A DNA stretch of 62,647 nucleotides, taken from Bradyrhizobium glycinis. GTDB lineage: Bacteria > Pseudomonadota > Alphaproteobacteria > Rhizobiales > Xanthobacteraceae. The notes below the pieces were generated by a model. It searched no databases. It was given only the letters and a program-made list of their open reading frames with translations, and had not been told where the DNA came from. Where the stretch lies: NCBI RefSeq assembly GCF_016031655.1, contig NZ_JACCHQ010000035.1, positions 1 through 62,647 on the forward strand, written 5' to 3'. Position numbers and translations under genes: made by a program. The number at the start of each line of letters is the position of its first letter. The stretch's first letter is position 1. Shown one piece after another: positions 1-9,305 of the stretch.

Positions 1-312
1 GCCCCATGTGGTCCCCCAACCCCATGTAGCGCGATCAGAGGGTGATGCCCGTGGAAGTAGCCGCCGATCGATGTCCCGCGATGTACGCGAAGGACGGCTG
101 GGATTCCATTCCGGATCACTACGGACACGATAGCGCTTGCCTTGTGCCCGTTCGGCATCGCTTGCAAGCGATCATTGCTGCTGCTTGAACCGCAGCACGC
201 GCGGGCAGGATGTCCACATCTCGTCCACGCTGCGGAAGACGCATTTCACGGGCCTGTCATTGAACTGGTCTAGCGCTGCTCCCCGTCATCGCTGACGACG
301 AAGGAGCATGCC
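1..312. other. Window-edge intergenic stretch
   Basis: No convincing gene is seen. On the minus strand a frame ending in TGA at 174-172 stays open for about 35 codons but has no good start; it could be the 3' relic of a decayed gene. The last bases carry an AAGGAG ribosome binding site (301-306) for the gene starting at 313. Confidence 0.3.
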
Positions 313-1128
313 ATGTCGAAGCCGGTGCTGGGCGCCGCATTGTCCATCAAATCGATCCCCGCGCATCGTGACTGGCTACTCGAAAAGCAGCGCGATCTGG
401 AAATCCAGGACTTCTTCCGCGCCGATCTGCTCGATAGCGACTGGCGCGCAACCGCAAGCGAGATCAAGCAGATGCTCACCGGTCACAGCGGCCGGCTCGG
501 CATCCATGGCCCGTTCTGGGGCTTCAAAATCGACAGCCACGATCCGATGATCCGCCAGGCCGTGACCAAGCGCCTGCTGCAGGGCCTTGAGGCCGCCGAG
601 TTCCTCGGCGCGACGCAGATGGTAATCCATTCGCCGTTCACGACCTGGGACCACAACAATCTCGATCTCGATCCCGAGAACCGCGCCAATATCGTCGAGC
701 GCGTCAAGGCGACGCTCGCCGAGGTGATTGCGCGTGCCGAGACGATCGGCTGCGAGATCGTCATCGAGAACATCGAGGACAAGGATCCGCGCGACCGCGT
801 GCGCCTCGCCAAGGCGCTGGAAAGCAGCAAGGTCCGCGTTTCTCTCGACACTGGGCATGCCAATTACGCCCACATCTCCACCGGTGCGCCGCCGGTCGAC
901 TATTACGTCGAGACCGCCGGCGACATGCTGACGCATGTGCACCTGCAGGACACCGACGGCTTTGCCGACCGGCACTGGGCGCCGGGCGAGGGCAATATTC
1001 CCTGGGTCGCCGTATTCCGCGCGCTCGGCCGGCTGACGTCGAATCCGCGGCTGATCCTCGAACTCCGCAATCACGACGACGTCCGTAAGGGCGCGGCGCA
1101 TCTCGCCGCGCTCGGTCTCGCCGAATAA
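313..1128 (+). CDS. Sugar phosphate isomerase/epimerase (xylose isomerase-like TIM barrel)
   Basis: A 271-residue protein of the AP-endonuclease-2/xylose-isomerase-like TIM-barrel fold, probably a cytosolic metal-dependent isomerase or epimerase of sugar or cyclitol derivatives. Visible marks are a beta-strand ending QMVIHSPF near residue 100, the acidic strand EIVIENIED near 150, SLDTGHANY near 180, HVHLQDTDG near 215 and ILELRN near 255, which supply the His/Glu/Asp metal ligands usual in this family. The ATG at 313 follows AAGGAG by six bases, so the start is secure. It lies 30 bp before an ABC importer and is probably co-transcribed, so its substrate may be what that importer brings in. 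The exact reaction cannot be read from the sequence. Confidence 0.8.
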   Translation: MSKPVLGAALSIKSIPAHRDWLLEKQRDLEIQDFFRADLLDSDWRATASEIKQMLTGHSGRLGIHGPFWGFKIDSHDPMIRQAVTKRLLQGLEAAEFLGATQMVIHSPFTTWDHNNLDLDPENRANIVERVKATLAEVIARAETIGCEIVIENIEDKDPRDRVRLAKALESSKVRVSLDTGHANYAHISTGAPPVDYYVETAGDMLTHVHLQDTDGFADRHWAPGEGNIPWVAVFRALGRLTSNPRLILELRNHDDVRKGAAHLAALGLAE

Positions 1129-1158
1129 CCGACATCGCAAAGGGCAGGGGTCATCCTC

Positions 1159-2796
1159 ATGAGCAAACTCACCCGTCGCACCATCCTGAAATCCGGCGGC
1201 GCCGCCGCAAGCACCTTGCTGCTGCCGCGCTTTGCCATCGCGCAAGGCGACAACCGTCCCTCCGTGACCATCGCAGTCCAGAAGGTCACGAATGCGAACG
1301 TGCTCGATGTGCTGCGCGAGCAGTCCAATGTCGGCGAACGGGTGTTCTTCTCCTCGATCTGGGAAGGCCTGATCTCGAAGAATTGGCGCGGCAAACTCGA
1401 AGCCGTGCCGGGCCTTGCCACCGAATGGCGCCGCATCGACGACCAGACCGTCGAGGTGAAGCTGCGCCAGGGCGTCAAGTTCCACAACGGGGACGAGCTC
1501 ACGGCGGAAGACGTCGTCTTCACCTTCAGCCGCGAACGCATGTTCGGCGAGACCGAGGCCAAGAACCGCTCCACCATCAAAGCGTTCGAGAAGATCCCGA
1601 CTCCGCGCCCGGGCAAGGAGCTGCCGCCGGACGTTCCCGCCGTCGCCCGCCGCATCTGGCCGGACCTCGTGCGCGTCGATGCCGTCGACAAGTACACGGT
1701 GCGCTTCTACAACGCGACGCCCGACGTCACGATCGAGGGCCGGCTGTCGCGCTATGGCTCCGACATCATGAACCGCCGCGCCTGGGAAGAGGCGGCGAGC
1801 TATCTCGATTGGGCCCGCAAGCCGGTGACGACCGGCCCCTACAAGGTCGTCGAGCTCAAGCCCGACGTCTCGCTGACGCTGGAAGCCCACGACGAATATT
1901 GGGGCGGCCGGCCGCCGCTCAAGCGCATCCGCTTCCTCGAAGTGCCTGAGGTCGCGAGCCGCATCAACGGCCTGCTCTCTGGCGAATACCAGTTCGCCTG
2001 CGACATCCCGCCGGACCAGATCGCCGGCATCGAGAAGAATTCCGCCTTCGAAGTGCAGGGCGGCACGATTCAGAATCACCGCCTCACCGTGTTCGACAAG
2101 AACCACGCCGTGCTCGCCAATCCGCTGGTGCGGCGCGCCTTCACCCACGCGATCGATCGCCAGGCGATCGTCGACAGCCTGTGGGCCGGCCGCACCCGGG
2201 TGCCGAAGGGGCTGCAATGGGAGTTCTACGGCGACATGTTCAACGCCGACTGGAGCGTGCCGGCCTATGATCCCAAGCTTGCGCAGGATCTGCTGAAGCA
2301 GGCCAATTACAAGGGCGACCCGATCCCGTATCGCCTGCTCAACAATTACTACACCAACCAGGTCGCCACCGCGCAGATCCTGGTCGAGATGTGGAAGTCG
2401 GTCGGCCTCAACGTGCAGATCGAGACCAAGGAGAACTGGTCGCAGATCATGGAGCGTGCGCCGACGCGCGCCGTGCGCGACTGGTCGAACTCGGCCGCCT
2501 TCAACGATCCGGTCTCGTCGCTGGTCGCCCAGCACGGCCCTAACGGCCAGCAGCAGCAGATCGGCGAATGGACCAACACCGAGCTGAACACGCTCTCCGA
2601 GTTCCTGGAGACCTCGACCGACCGGGCCGCCCGCAAGAAGGCGTTCCACCGTATGCTCGAGATCGCCGAGCGCGAGGACCCCGCCTACACGGTGCTGCAC
2701 CAGAACGCGACCTTCACGGCCAAGCCGAAATCGATCAAGTGGAAGGCGGCGCCCGCCTTTGCGATGGATTTCCGCGCCGGCAATTTCGAGGTGTGA
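1159..2796 (+). CDS. ABC transporter substrate-binding protein, family 5 (peptide/opine type)
   Basis: A 545-residue periplasmic solute-binding protein of the SBP_bac_5 (DppA/OppA) family. The N-terminus has a twin-arginine-like signal, TRRTILKSGG followed by a hydrophobic stretch and an A-x-A cleavage region near residue 29. Family marks are the VEVKLRQGVKFHNGDELTAED segment near residues 95-115 and TGPYKVVELKP near 225. It is followed immediately by two ATPases and two permeases, so it is the receptor of a complete importer. Family 5 receptors bind peptides, opines, glycosides or nickel. With a sugar isomerase-like gene upstream, a non-peptide ligand is plausible, but that is inference. Confidence 0.9.
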   Translation: MSKLTRRTILKSGGAAASTLLLPRFAIAQGDNRPSVTIAVQKVTNANVLDVLREQSNVGERVFFSSIWEGLISKNWRGKLEAVPGLATEWRRIDDQTVEVKLRQGVKFHNGDELTAEDVVFTFSRERMFGETEAKNRSTIKAFEKIPTPRPGKELPPDVPAVARRIWPDLVRVDAVDKYTVRFYNATPDVTIEGRLSRYGSDIMNRRAWEEAASYLDWARKPVTTGPYKVVELKPDVSLTLEAHDEYWGGRPPLKRIRFLEVPEVASRINGLLSGEYQFACDIPPDQIAGIEKNSAFEVQGGTIQNHRLTVFDKNHAVLANPLVRRAFTHAIDRQAIVDSLWAGRTRVPKGLQWEFYGDMFNADWSVPAYDPKLAQDLLKQANYKGDPIPYRLLNNYYTNQVATAQILVEMWKSVGLNVQIETKENWSQIMERAPTRAVRDWSNSAAFNDPVSSLVAQHGPNGQQQQIGEWTNTELNTLSEFLETSTDRAARKKAFHRMLEIAEREDPAYTVLHQNATFTAKPKSIKWKAAPAFAMDFRAGNFEV

Positions 2797-2798
2797 AG

Positions 2799-3782
2799 GT
2801 GACGCCGCTGGTCAGCATCGAGGACTTGCGCGTCGCCTTCAATGGCGTGCCGGTTCTGCGCGGCGTCGATATTGCCTTGCAGAAGGGCGAGGCCGTCGGC
2901 CTCGTCGGTGAGTCCGGCTCCGGCAAGTCGGTGACGTGGCTGGCCGCGCTAGGGCTGTTGCCGCGCCATGCGCAAGTCTCTGGCTCGGTGCGGCTCGACG
3001 GGCGCCCGATTCTCGGCGCGCCGGCCGCCGAGCTCGACCAGGTCAGGGGCGGGCGCATCGCCATGATCTTCCAGGATCCGGCGAGCGCGCTCAACCCGGT
3101 GCTGACCATCCGCAGGCAGCTTTGCGAAGCGCTGGCGCTGCATCGCGATCTCCAAGGCAACGCCGTGAAGGCGGAGGCGCGGCGGCTGCTCGATCTCGTC
3201 GGCATCCCCGACGCAGGCCGGCGGCTCGAGGCCTATCCGCACGAATTCTCCGGCGGCCAGGTCCAGCGCATCATGATTGCGATGGCGCTGGCCGGCAATC
3301 CCGATCTCCTCATCGCGGACGAGCCGACCACCGCGCTCGATGCCACCATTCAGGCGCAGATCCTGGAGCTGCTTTCAACTGTGCGCCGCGAGCTCGGCAT
3401 GGCCATGGTGCTGATCAGCCACGACCTCGGCGTCGTCGCGGAGAATTGCGACCGCGTCGCGGTGATGTATGCCGGCCGCATCGTCGAGCAGGCCCCGAGC
3501 AACCAGCTGTTCGCCGATCCCGTGCATCCCTATGCGCAAGGGTTGATCGGCGCGCTGCCGCCGCTCGATGGTCCGCGGCGGCGCCTCACCGCCATTCCCG
3601 GCACGGTGCCGGATCCCGCGCACATGCCCGGCGGCTGCGCCTTCGCGCCGCGCTGCGCGCTGGTCGCGGACGCATGTGGCCTTGCGGCGCCGACCCTCGC
3701 GCCGATCGCCGATGACCGCAGCGTCGCCTGCGTTCGCGCCGAGGTCTCGCGCCGCGCGCTGCTCGGGATTGCCGCCGAATGA
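2799..3782 (+). CDS. ABC transporter ATP-binding protein (DppD/OppD type)
   Basis: Cytoplasmic ATPase of the peptide-type importer, about 327 residues. Walker A is GESGSGKS, the Q-loop lies in IFQDPASALNP, the signature is FSGGQVQR, Walker B is LLIADEPTTALD, and the H-loop is in LISHDLG. The C-terminal extension has the Cys-rich GGCAFAPRCALVADAC motif typical of oligopeptide-transporter ATPases. I chose the GTG at 2799 because GAGG at 2788-2791 is well spaced for it; a GTG at 2793, overlapping the previous stop, is the alternative. The frame extends upstream into the preceding gene but that part is out-of-frame noise. It pairs with the next ATPase as a heterodimer. Confidence 0.92.
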   Translation: MTPLVSIEDLRVAFNGVPVLRGVDIALQKGEAVGLVGESGSGKSVTWLAALGLLPRHAQVSGSVRLDGRPILGAPAAELDQVRGGRIAMIFQDPASALNPVLTIRRQLCEALALHRDLQGNAVKAEARRLLDLVGIPDAGRRLEAYPHEFSGGQVQRIMIAMALAGNPDLLIADEPTTALDATIQAQILELLSTVRRELGMAMVLISHDLGVVAENCDRVAVMYAGRIVEQAPSNQLFADPVHPYAQGLIGALPPLDGPRRRLTAIPGTVPDPAHMPGGCAFAPRCALVADACGLAAPTLAPIADDRSVACVRAEVSRRALLGIAAE

Positions 3783-4765
3783 GTCCGCCGCTCGTCGAGG
3801 TCTCCGCGATCTCGCGCACCTATGCGATGCGCTCCGGAATGTTCGGGCGAGCTGCGGCCGTGCACGCCGTCGATGGCGTGTCGCTCACGATTGCCAAAGG
3901 CCAAACGCTGGGCCTCGTCGGCGAATCGGGTTCAGGCAAATCCACCACGGGCCGCATCGTGCTCGGCCTCGAGCCGCCTGACAGCGGCGAGGTACGGTTC
4001 GACGGCAAGCCGATGGCCGCGCCTGGGACGACGGCATGGCGTGCGCAGCGCGCGCGGATGCAGATGATCTTTCAGGATCCGCTCGGCGCGCTGGACCGGC
4101 GGCTGCCGGTCGCAACGCAGATCCGCGAGCCGCTCGACATTCACGGCCTCGGCACGCCTGCCGCGCGCGACGAGCGCGTCCGCGAGCTGCTGCGCGCCGT
4201 CGAGCTCACGCCGGCGCATGGCGCACGCTATCCCGGCGCGCTCTCCGGCGGCCAGCGTCAGCGCATCGTGCTGGCGCGGGCGCTGGCCACGAAGCCGGAT
4301 TTCCTGGTTTGCGATGAGCCGGTCAGCGCGCTCGACGTCTCGATCCAGGCCCAGGTGGTGAACCTGCTTTGCGATCTCCAGGCGCAGCTGTCGCTGACGC
4401 TGCTGTTCATCAGCCACGATCTGCGCGTCGTCAGGCAGATCAGCAACGTCGTCGCCGTGATGTATCTCGGCCGCATCGTCGAGATCGGCAGCGCCGACGA
4501 TCTGTTTGCGCGGCCCGAGCATCCCTACACCCAGGCCCTTGTCTCGGCCTCGCCCGCGCCGGGCCGTCGCAGTGCCGGCCGCATCCTGCTGTCAGGCGAT
4601 CCACCGAACCCGGCCGCGCGTCCCACGGGCTGCGCCTTCCATCCGCGCTGCCCACGCGCCATTGCGCGTTGTGCGCGCGAGGTGCCGGCGCTGTCCGCGG
4701 TCGGTGGCGACAGGCAGGTCGCCTGCCATCTCGTCACTGGCGCTGCGACACGGGACGCGGCGTGA
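3779..4765 (+). CDS. ABC transporter ATP-binding protein (DppF/OppF type)
   Basis: Second ATPase of the importer, 328 residues, starting in an ATGA overlap with the previous gene. It shows Walker A GESGSGKS, Q-loop IFQDPLGALD, signature LSGGQRQR, Walker B FLVCDEPVSALD and H-loop FISHDLR, then the C-terminal GCAFHPRCP/CAREVPAL cysteine region found in OppF/DppF proteins, which in some relatives binds an iron-sulfur cluster. Translational coupling to the DppD-like partner fits equal subunit amounts. Confidence 0.92.
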   Translation: MSPPLVEVSAISRTYAMRSGMFGRAAAVHAVDGVSLTIAKGQTLGLVGESGSGKSTTGRIVLGLEPPDSGEVRFDGKPMAAPGTTAWRAQRARMQMIFQDPLGALDRRLPVATQIREPLDIHGLGTPAARDERVRELLRAVELTPAHGARYPGALSGGQRQRIVLARALATKPDFLVCDEPVSALDVSIQAQVVNLLCDLQAQLSLTLLFISHDLRVVRQISNVVAVMYLGRIVEIGSADDLFARPEHPYTQALVSASPAPGRRSAGRILLSGDPPNPAARPTGCAFHPRCPRAIARCAREVPALSAVGGDRQVACHLVTGAATRDAA

Positions 4766-5694
4766 TGGGACGCTATTTCGCCATCCGGATCGGACGCGCG
4801 GCACTGACGATCGTGCTCGTCGTCACCTTCGCCTTCGTCGTGTTGCGGCTGTCAGGCGATCCCGCGCTGATGATCCTGGGGCCTGAGGCACCGCCGGAGG
4901 TGCTGGCGGCGTTTCGCAAGGCCTGGGGCCTCGATGATCCGATCTGGGCTCAATATTTCGATTATTTCGGAGCCATCGCCAAGGGCGAGCTCGGCCGCTC
5001 CATGCGCGACGGCCGGCCCGCGATCGAGCTGGTGCTGGAACGCATCCCGGCGACGCTGGCGCTGACCCTGCCGGCGTTCTTCTTCAAGGTCGCCCTCGGC
5101 GTTCCCGCAGGGATCTACGCCGCGCTGCATCGCGGCTCGGGAATCGACCGCGCCGTGATGATGACGGCGGTCGCCGGCTTTACCGTCCCGAGCTTCGTGC
5201 TCGCGCTGCTGCTGGTGCTCGTCTTCGCCGTGCAGCTCGGCTGGCTGCCTTCGGGCGGGCAGGACAGTTGGCGCCACGCCATCCTGCCGATCGCAACGCT
5301 CAGTCTCGGCGGCGCCGCGGTGCTGGCGCGCTTCACCCGCAGCGCCATGCTGGAGGTGCTGGGCCAGCCCTACATCCGCACCGCATCCGCAAAAGGCGTG
5401 CCCTGGCGCAAGGTCGTGACCTCGCATGCACTGCCGAATGCAGCGATCCCGACCGTGACCATCCTCGGCTTCATGGTGGGCACGCTGATCGCAGGCGCCG
5501 TCGTGGTCGAGAGCGTGTTCGCCTGGCCGGGAGTAGGGCGGCTGCTTGTCGTTGCGGTTGCCAATCGCGATCTCGCGGTGGTGCAATGTATCCTGCTGCT
5601 GGTTGCGATGACCATGGTGACGTCCAACCTGGTCGTCGACTTCCTCTACGGCTTCCTCGATCCGCGCCTGCGCAGCAAGGGAGCGCATGCATGA
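4765..5694 (+). CDS. ABC transporter permease (DppB/OppB type)
   Basis: Inner-membrane permease of 309 residues with about six transmembrane helices. The first helix is GRAALTIVLVVTFAFVVLRL near residues 10-28, with the extracellular loop holding GDPALMILGPEAP as usual for DppB. The EAA cytoplasmic loop reads RTASAKGVPWRKVVTSHALPNA near 210-230, which docks on the ATPases. The ATG overlaps the preceding stop codon by one base (TGATG). The open frame reaches much further upstream, but the DppB-like N-terminus begins exactly at this ATG. Confidence 0.92.
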   Translation: MGRYFAIRIGRAALTIVLVVTFAFVVLRLSGDPALMILGPEAPPEVLAAFRKAWGLDDPIWAQYFDYFGAIAKGELGRSMRDGRPAIELVLERIPATLALTLPAFFFKVALGVPAGIYAALHRGSGIDRAVMMTAVAGFTVPSFVLALLLVLVFAVQLGWLPSGGQDSWRHAILPIATLSLGGAAVLARFTRSAMLEVLGQPYIRTASAKGVPWRKVVTSHALPNAAIPTVTILGFMVGTLIAGAVVVESVFAWPGVGRLLVVAVANRDLAVVQCILLLVAMTMVTSNLVVDFLYGFLDPRLRSKGAHA

Positions 5695-6554
5695 CCGACG
5701 CGACGCTGAAGGATGCCAAAGCGTTTTCACGCCGCTTCAGCCTGCCGGCCATTCCGGTCTCGGTCGCGCTGGCGGTCACCTGGATCGTCGCGATGCTGCT
5801 GATCGCGGCCTTCGCGGAGAAGATCGCGCCCTACGGCTTCACGCAGCTCGACCTGCGCAACCGGCTGGCCGCGCCCGGCAATGCCGCGCACTGGCTCGGC
5901 ACCGACGAGCTTGGCCGGGACGTGCTGTCGCGGCTGCTCGTTTCCATTCGCATCTCGCTGCTGATCGCGTTCGGCGCCACCGCGATCTCGGCCGTGGTCG
6001 GCACCGTGCTCGGCTTCCTCGCCGCGCATTTTCGCGGAGCCATCGAGCAGCTCGTCCTGATGCTGTCCGACTTCCAGGCCAGCATGCCGTTCCTGATCAT
6101 GGCGCTGGCCGTGCTCGCCTTTTTCGGCAACTCGCTGCCGCTCCTGGTCGGCCTGATGGGCCTGTTCGGCTGGGAACGTTATGCCCGTATCGCGCGCGGT
6201 CTCGCCATCTCCGCCAACGCGCAGGGCTACGCCGCCGCCGTCCGCCAGTTAGGGGCGACGCCGTCGCGGATCTATCTCCGGCACATCCTGCCGAACATTG
6301 CCTCGACCCTGATCGTCTCGACCACGCTGGTGTTCCCCGAAGTGATCCTGATGGAGTCAGGCCTATCCTTCCTCGGCCTCGGCGTGCAGCCGCCGATGAC
6401 CAGCCTCGGCAACATGGTCGGCTACGGCCGCGAATATCTGACCCGCGCGCCCTGGATCATGCTGGCGCCGGCGACCACCATCGTGGTCACCACGCTCGCC
6501 GTCTCCGTGATCGGCGACTGGCTGCGCGACCGGCTTGATCCGACATTGCAATAG
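5691..6554 (+). CDS. ABC transporter permease (DppC/OppC type)
   Basis: Second permease, 287 residues, overlapping the DppB-like gene by ATGA. It shows the DppC pattern: a short cytoplasmic N-terminus, a first helix near 22-42, the periplasmic segment HWLGTDELGRDVLSRL near 65-80, and an EAA loop YAAAVRQLGATPSRIYLRHILPN near 180-205. It closes the five-gene transporter. No riboswitch or regulator gene is seen in the operon, so the inducer is unknown. Confidence 0.92.
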   Translation: MTDATLKDAKAFSRRFSLPAIPVSVALAVTWIVAMLLIAAFAEKIAPYGFTQLDLRNRLAAPGNAAHWLGTDELGRDVLSRLLVSIRISLLIAFGATAISAVVGTVLGFLAAHFRGAIEQLVLMLSDFQASMPFLIMALAVLAFFGNSLPLLVGLMGLFGWERYARIARGLAISANAQGYAAAVRQLGATPSRIYLRHILPNIASTLIVSTTLVFPEVILMESGLSFLGLGVQPPMTSLGNMVGYGREYLTRAPWIMLAPATTIVVTTLAVSVIGDWLRDRLDPTLQ

Positions 6555-6562
6555 GGGGTCTC

Positions 6563-6706
6563 GTGTCCCGGACGCGCGAAGCGCGAGCCGGGACCCAGGA
6601 GCCACGAGCACCCACTGCCACATGGGCCCCGGCTCTGCAGCGCACCGTCACTCCGGACGATGCTTCGCATCGCCGGGATAACGCTGCGCTGCGTCCGGGG
6701 CACGTG
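6563..6706. repeat. Hairpin-rich intergenic repeat
   Basis: This non-coding stretch begins with a near-perfect hairpin at 6565-6592 (TCCCGG, then CGCGC-GAA-GCGCG, then CCGGGA) and ends with a GCAGCGCA / TGCGCTGC pair and GTCCGGGG near 6695-6705. The style matches palindromic elements scattered between genes in Bradyrhizobium genomes. No second copy of the full unit is in this window, so its repetitive nature is inferred. It separates the ABC operon from ilvD and may act in transcript termination. Confidence 0.5.
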
Positions 6707-6854
6707 CGAGCCCCCCGCGCCGGGAGCAGGGGAGCCCTGTCCGACCCAAGTTCCCGTTGCGCCCGCCGGGTCCGTGCGCTATCCGGCCGGAAAGGCCTGA
6801 GGCGGCTCCATATTTTCCCGCTCAGGCAGCCAAACCCCGAGGACGGAAACCGCC

Positions 6855-8705
6855 ATGCCAGCCTATCGCTCCCGCACCACCACCCACGGCCGCAACATGG
6901 CGGGCGCCCGCGGCCTCTGGCGCGCGACGGGCATGAAGGATGCCGATTTCGGCAAGCCGATCATCGCGGTGGTCAATTCCTTCACCCAGTTCGTGCCCGG
7001 CCATGTCCACCTGAAGGACCTCGGCCAGCTCGTGGCCCGCGAGATCGAGCAGGCCGGTGGCGTCGCCAAGGAGTTCAACACCATCGCGGTCGACGACGGC
7101 ATCGCCATGGGCCATGACGGCATGCTCTACAGCCTGCCGTCGCGCGAGCTGATCGCCGATAGCGTCGAGTACATGGCCAACGCGCATTGCGCCGACGGCC
7201 TCGTCTGCATCTCCAACTGCGACAAGATCACGCCCGGCATGCTGATGGCAGCGCTGAGGCTCAACATCCCCGCCGTGTTCGTCTCGGGCGGGCCGATGGA
7301 AGCCGGCAAGGTCAAGCTCGCCGGCAAGACCAAGGCCGTCGACCTCATCGACGCCATGGTGGCCGCGGCCGATAGCAAGGTCAGCGACGAGGACGTCAAG
7401 GTGATCGAGCGCTCGGCGTGCCCGACCTGCGGCTCCTGCTCGGGCATGTTCACGGCCAATTCCATGAACTGCCTGACCGAGGCGCTGGGCCTCGCACTGC
7501 CCGGCAACGGCTCGGTGGTCGCAACCCATGCCGACCGCAAGCGGCTGTTCGTCGAGGCCGGCCACACCATCGTCGACCTGGTCCGCCGCTATTACGAGCA
7601 GGACGACGCCTCCGTGCTGCCGCGCAACATCGCCAACTTCAAGGCGTTCGAGAACGCGATGACCCTCGACATCGCCATGGGCGGCTCGACCAACACCGTG
7701 CTGCATCTGCTCGCCGCCGCCCATGAAGGGCAGGTCGAGTTCACCATGCGCGACATCGACCGGCTGTCGCGCCGCGTGCCCGTGCTCTGCAAGGTCGCCC
7801 CGTCGGTCGCCGACGTGCACGTCGAGGACGTGCATCGTGCCGGCGGCATCATGGGCATCCTCGGCGAGCTCGATCGCGCCGGCTTGATCGACACCTCTGT
7901 TACGACCGTGCACGCGCCGACCATGAACGAGGCGCTGGAGCGCTGGGACATCAAGCGCACCAAGAGCGAGACGGTGCGCACCTTCTATCGCGCCTCGCCC
8001 GGCGGCATCCCGACGCAGGTCGCCTTCAGCCAGGAGCGCCGTTACGACGAGCTCGATGCCGATCGCGAGAAGGGCGTGGTGCGCGATCTCGAACACGCCT
8101 TCAGCAAGGACGGCGGTCTCGCCGTGCTCTACGGCAATCTCGCGCAGGACGGCTGCATCGTGAAGACCGCCGGCGTCGATGCCTCGATCCTGAAATTCTC
8201 CGGCCCGGCGCGCGTGTTCGAGAGCCAGGACGCCGCGGTCGAAGGCATTCTGGGCGGCAAGGTCGTCGCCGGGGAGGTCGTCGTGGTGCGCTATGAAGGC
8301 CCGCGCGGCGGCCCCGGCATGCAGGAGATGCTGTATCCGACCAGCTATCTGAAATCGATGGGCCTCGGCAAGGCTTGCGCGCTCGTCACCGACGGTCGCT
8401 TCTCCGGCGGCTCGTCCGGCCTGTCGATCGGCCATCTGTCGCCGGAAGCCGCCGAGGGCGGCAACATCGGCCTCGTGCGCGACGGCGACCGCATCGCCAT
8501 CGACATTCCGAACCGCAGCATCAGCCTCGAAGTCTCCGACGAGGAGCTCGCCAGGCGCCGCGCCGCGGAGGAGGCGAAGGGCGATGCCGCCTGGCAGCCG
8601 ACCAATCGCAAGCGCAACGTCTCCACTGCGCTGCAGGCCTATGCCGCGCTCACCACCAGCGCCGCGCGCGGCGCGGTGCGCGAGGTGAAGCGGCGCGCGA
8701 AGTGA
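6855..8705 (+). CDS. ilvD: Dihydroxy-acid dehydratase
   Basis: Cytosolic iron-sulfur enzyme of valine, leucine, isoleucine and pantothenate synthesis that dehydrates 2,3-dihydroxy acids to 2-keto acids. The 616-residue length equals that of E. coli IlvD. Characteristic sites are the N-terminal YRSRTTTHGRNMAGARGLW, CDKITPGM near residue 122, the cysteine cluster CPTCGSCSGMFTANSMNCL near 190-210, GPRGGPGMQEML near 480 and TDGRFSGG near 515. The three conserved cysteines support a [2Fe-2S] or [4Fe-4S] cluster. The start at 6855 follows GAGGACGG. It appears to be transcribed alone. Confidence 0.97.
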   Translation: MPAYRSRTTTHGRNMAGARGLWRATGMKDADFGKPIIAVVNSFTQFVPGHVHLKDLGQLVAREIEQAGGVAKEFNTIAVDDGIAMGHDGMLYSLPSRELIADSVEYMANAHCADGLVCISNCDKITPGMLMAALRLNIPAVFVSGGPMEAGKVKLAGKTKAVDLIDAMVAAADSKVSDEDVKVIERSACPTCGSCSGMFTANSMNCLTEALGLALPGNGSVVATHADRKRLFVEAGHTIVDLVRRYYEQDDASVLPRNIANFKAFENAMTLDIAMGGSTNTVLHLLAAAHEGQVEFTMRDIDRLSRRVPVLCKVAPSVADVHVEDVHRAGGIMGILGELDRAGLIDTSVTTVHAPTMNEALERWDIKRTKSETVRTFYRASPGGIPTQVAFSQERRYDELDADREKGVVRDLEHAFSKDGGLAVLYGNLAQDGCIVKTAGVDASILKFSGPARVFESQDAAVEGILGGKVVAGEVVVVRYEGPRGGPGMQEMLYPTSYLKSMGLGKACALVTDGRFSGGSSGLSIGHLSPEAAEGGNIGLVRDGDRIAIDIPNRSISLEVSDEELARRRAAEEAKGDAAWQPTNRKRNVSTALQAYAALTTSAARGAVREVKRRAK

Positions 8706-8873
8706 GCACGCATCGTTCGCCTCACGCGGATGGTCAATAAGTTCTGAACGGCCGGCGCAAGCCGGCTGTTCGCGTTAAGGATGCCCCGATGAAGTTCGGC
8801 AGCTTGCGATGTTGCGGCGTATACTAGCGGCCACCTTCGCAAATCCATTTCGGGCAACTGGGGCACCGCACCA

Positions 8874-9248
8874 ATGTCTCGTACTCTTGCTGTCGTTTTC
8901 TCAACGGCCGTCGCCGCGATCTCCATGACGGGCGCGGCCTCCGCCGGCTGCTACAATTGCTACACGCCGCCGCCGTGCACAACCTGCTATCAGCAGCAAT
9001 ATGTGCCGCCGCAATACCGCACCGTCGACGAGACCGTGATGGTATCGCCCGGCGCCGTGGTCGCGCATCGCACGCCGGCGCAGTATCGCACCGTGATGGT
9101 GCCGCAGACCGTGATGGTCGCCCCGCCCAGCGTCCAGTACGAGCGCATCCCGCCGCAATACGCCACCCGCCAGCGCGTCGAGATGGTCTCGCCGGGCTAT
9201 TCCTATTACGCCCCGGTGCAGATGAACTGCGCGTCCTGCGGCTACTGA
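8874..9248 (+). CDS. Small secreted Cys/Tyr/Pro-rich protein
   Basis: A 124-residue protein with a clear Sec signal peptide ending in ASA near residue 24. The mature part is rich in Cys, Tyr, Gln and Pro (GCYNCYTPPPCTTCYQQQY) and carries repeated YRTV and VMVxP units (PPQYRTVDETVMVSPG, PAQYRTVMVPQTVMVAPP). This looks like a low-complexity cell-surface or periplasmic protein; I know of no biochemical function. Terminal Cys pairs suggest disulfides or metal binding. A terminator lies 26 bp after the stop. Confidence 0.75.
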   Translation: MSRTLAVVFSTAVAAISMTGAASAGCYNCYTPPPCTTCYQQQYVPPQYRTVDETVMVSPGAVVAHRTPAQYRTVMVPQTVMVAPPSVQYERIPPQYATRQRVEMVSPGYSYYAPVQMNCASCGY

Positions 9249-9274
9249 GCCGAAGCGGCAGCGCAAAATCGAAG

Positions 9275-9305
9275 CGGCGCTCCTCGCGGGGCGCCGTTTG
9301 CTTTT
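9275..9305 (+). terminator. Rho-independent terminator
   Basis: A G/C stem (CGGCGC at 9275-9280 with GCGCCG at 9291-9296) is followed by the T-rich run TTTGCTTTT. It lies 26 bp after the stop of the small secreted protein gene and presumably ends its transcript. Confidence 0.55.

Noticed and set aside
376..2700. A 774-residue reading frame on the minus strand
   Set aside because: It lies antisense to the isomerase and binding-protein genes; the plus strand shows domain motifs and ribosome binding sites, and the minus frame is Arg/Asp/His-rich shadow sequence of high-GC DNA.
6822..8435. A 537-residue minus-strand frame opposite ilvD
   Set aside because: No known motif, and IlvD on the plus strand is complete and unmistakable.
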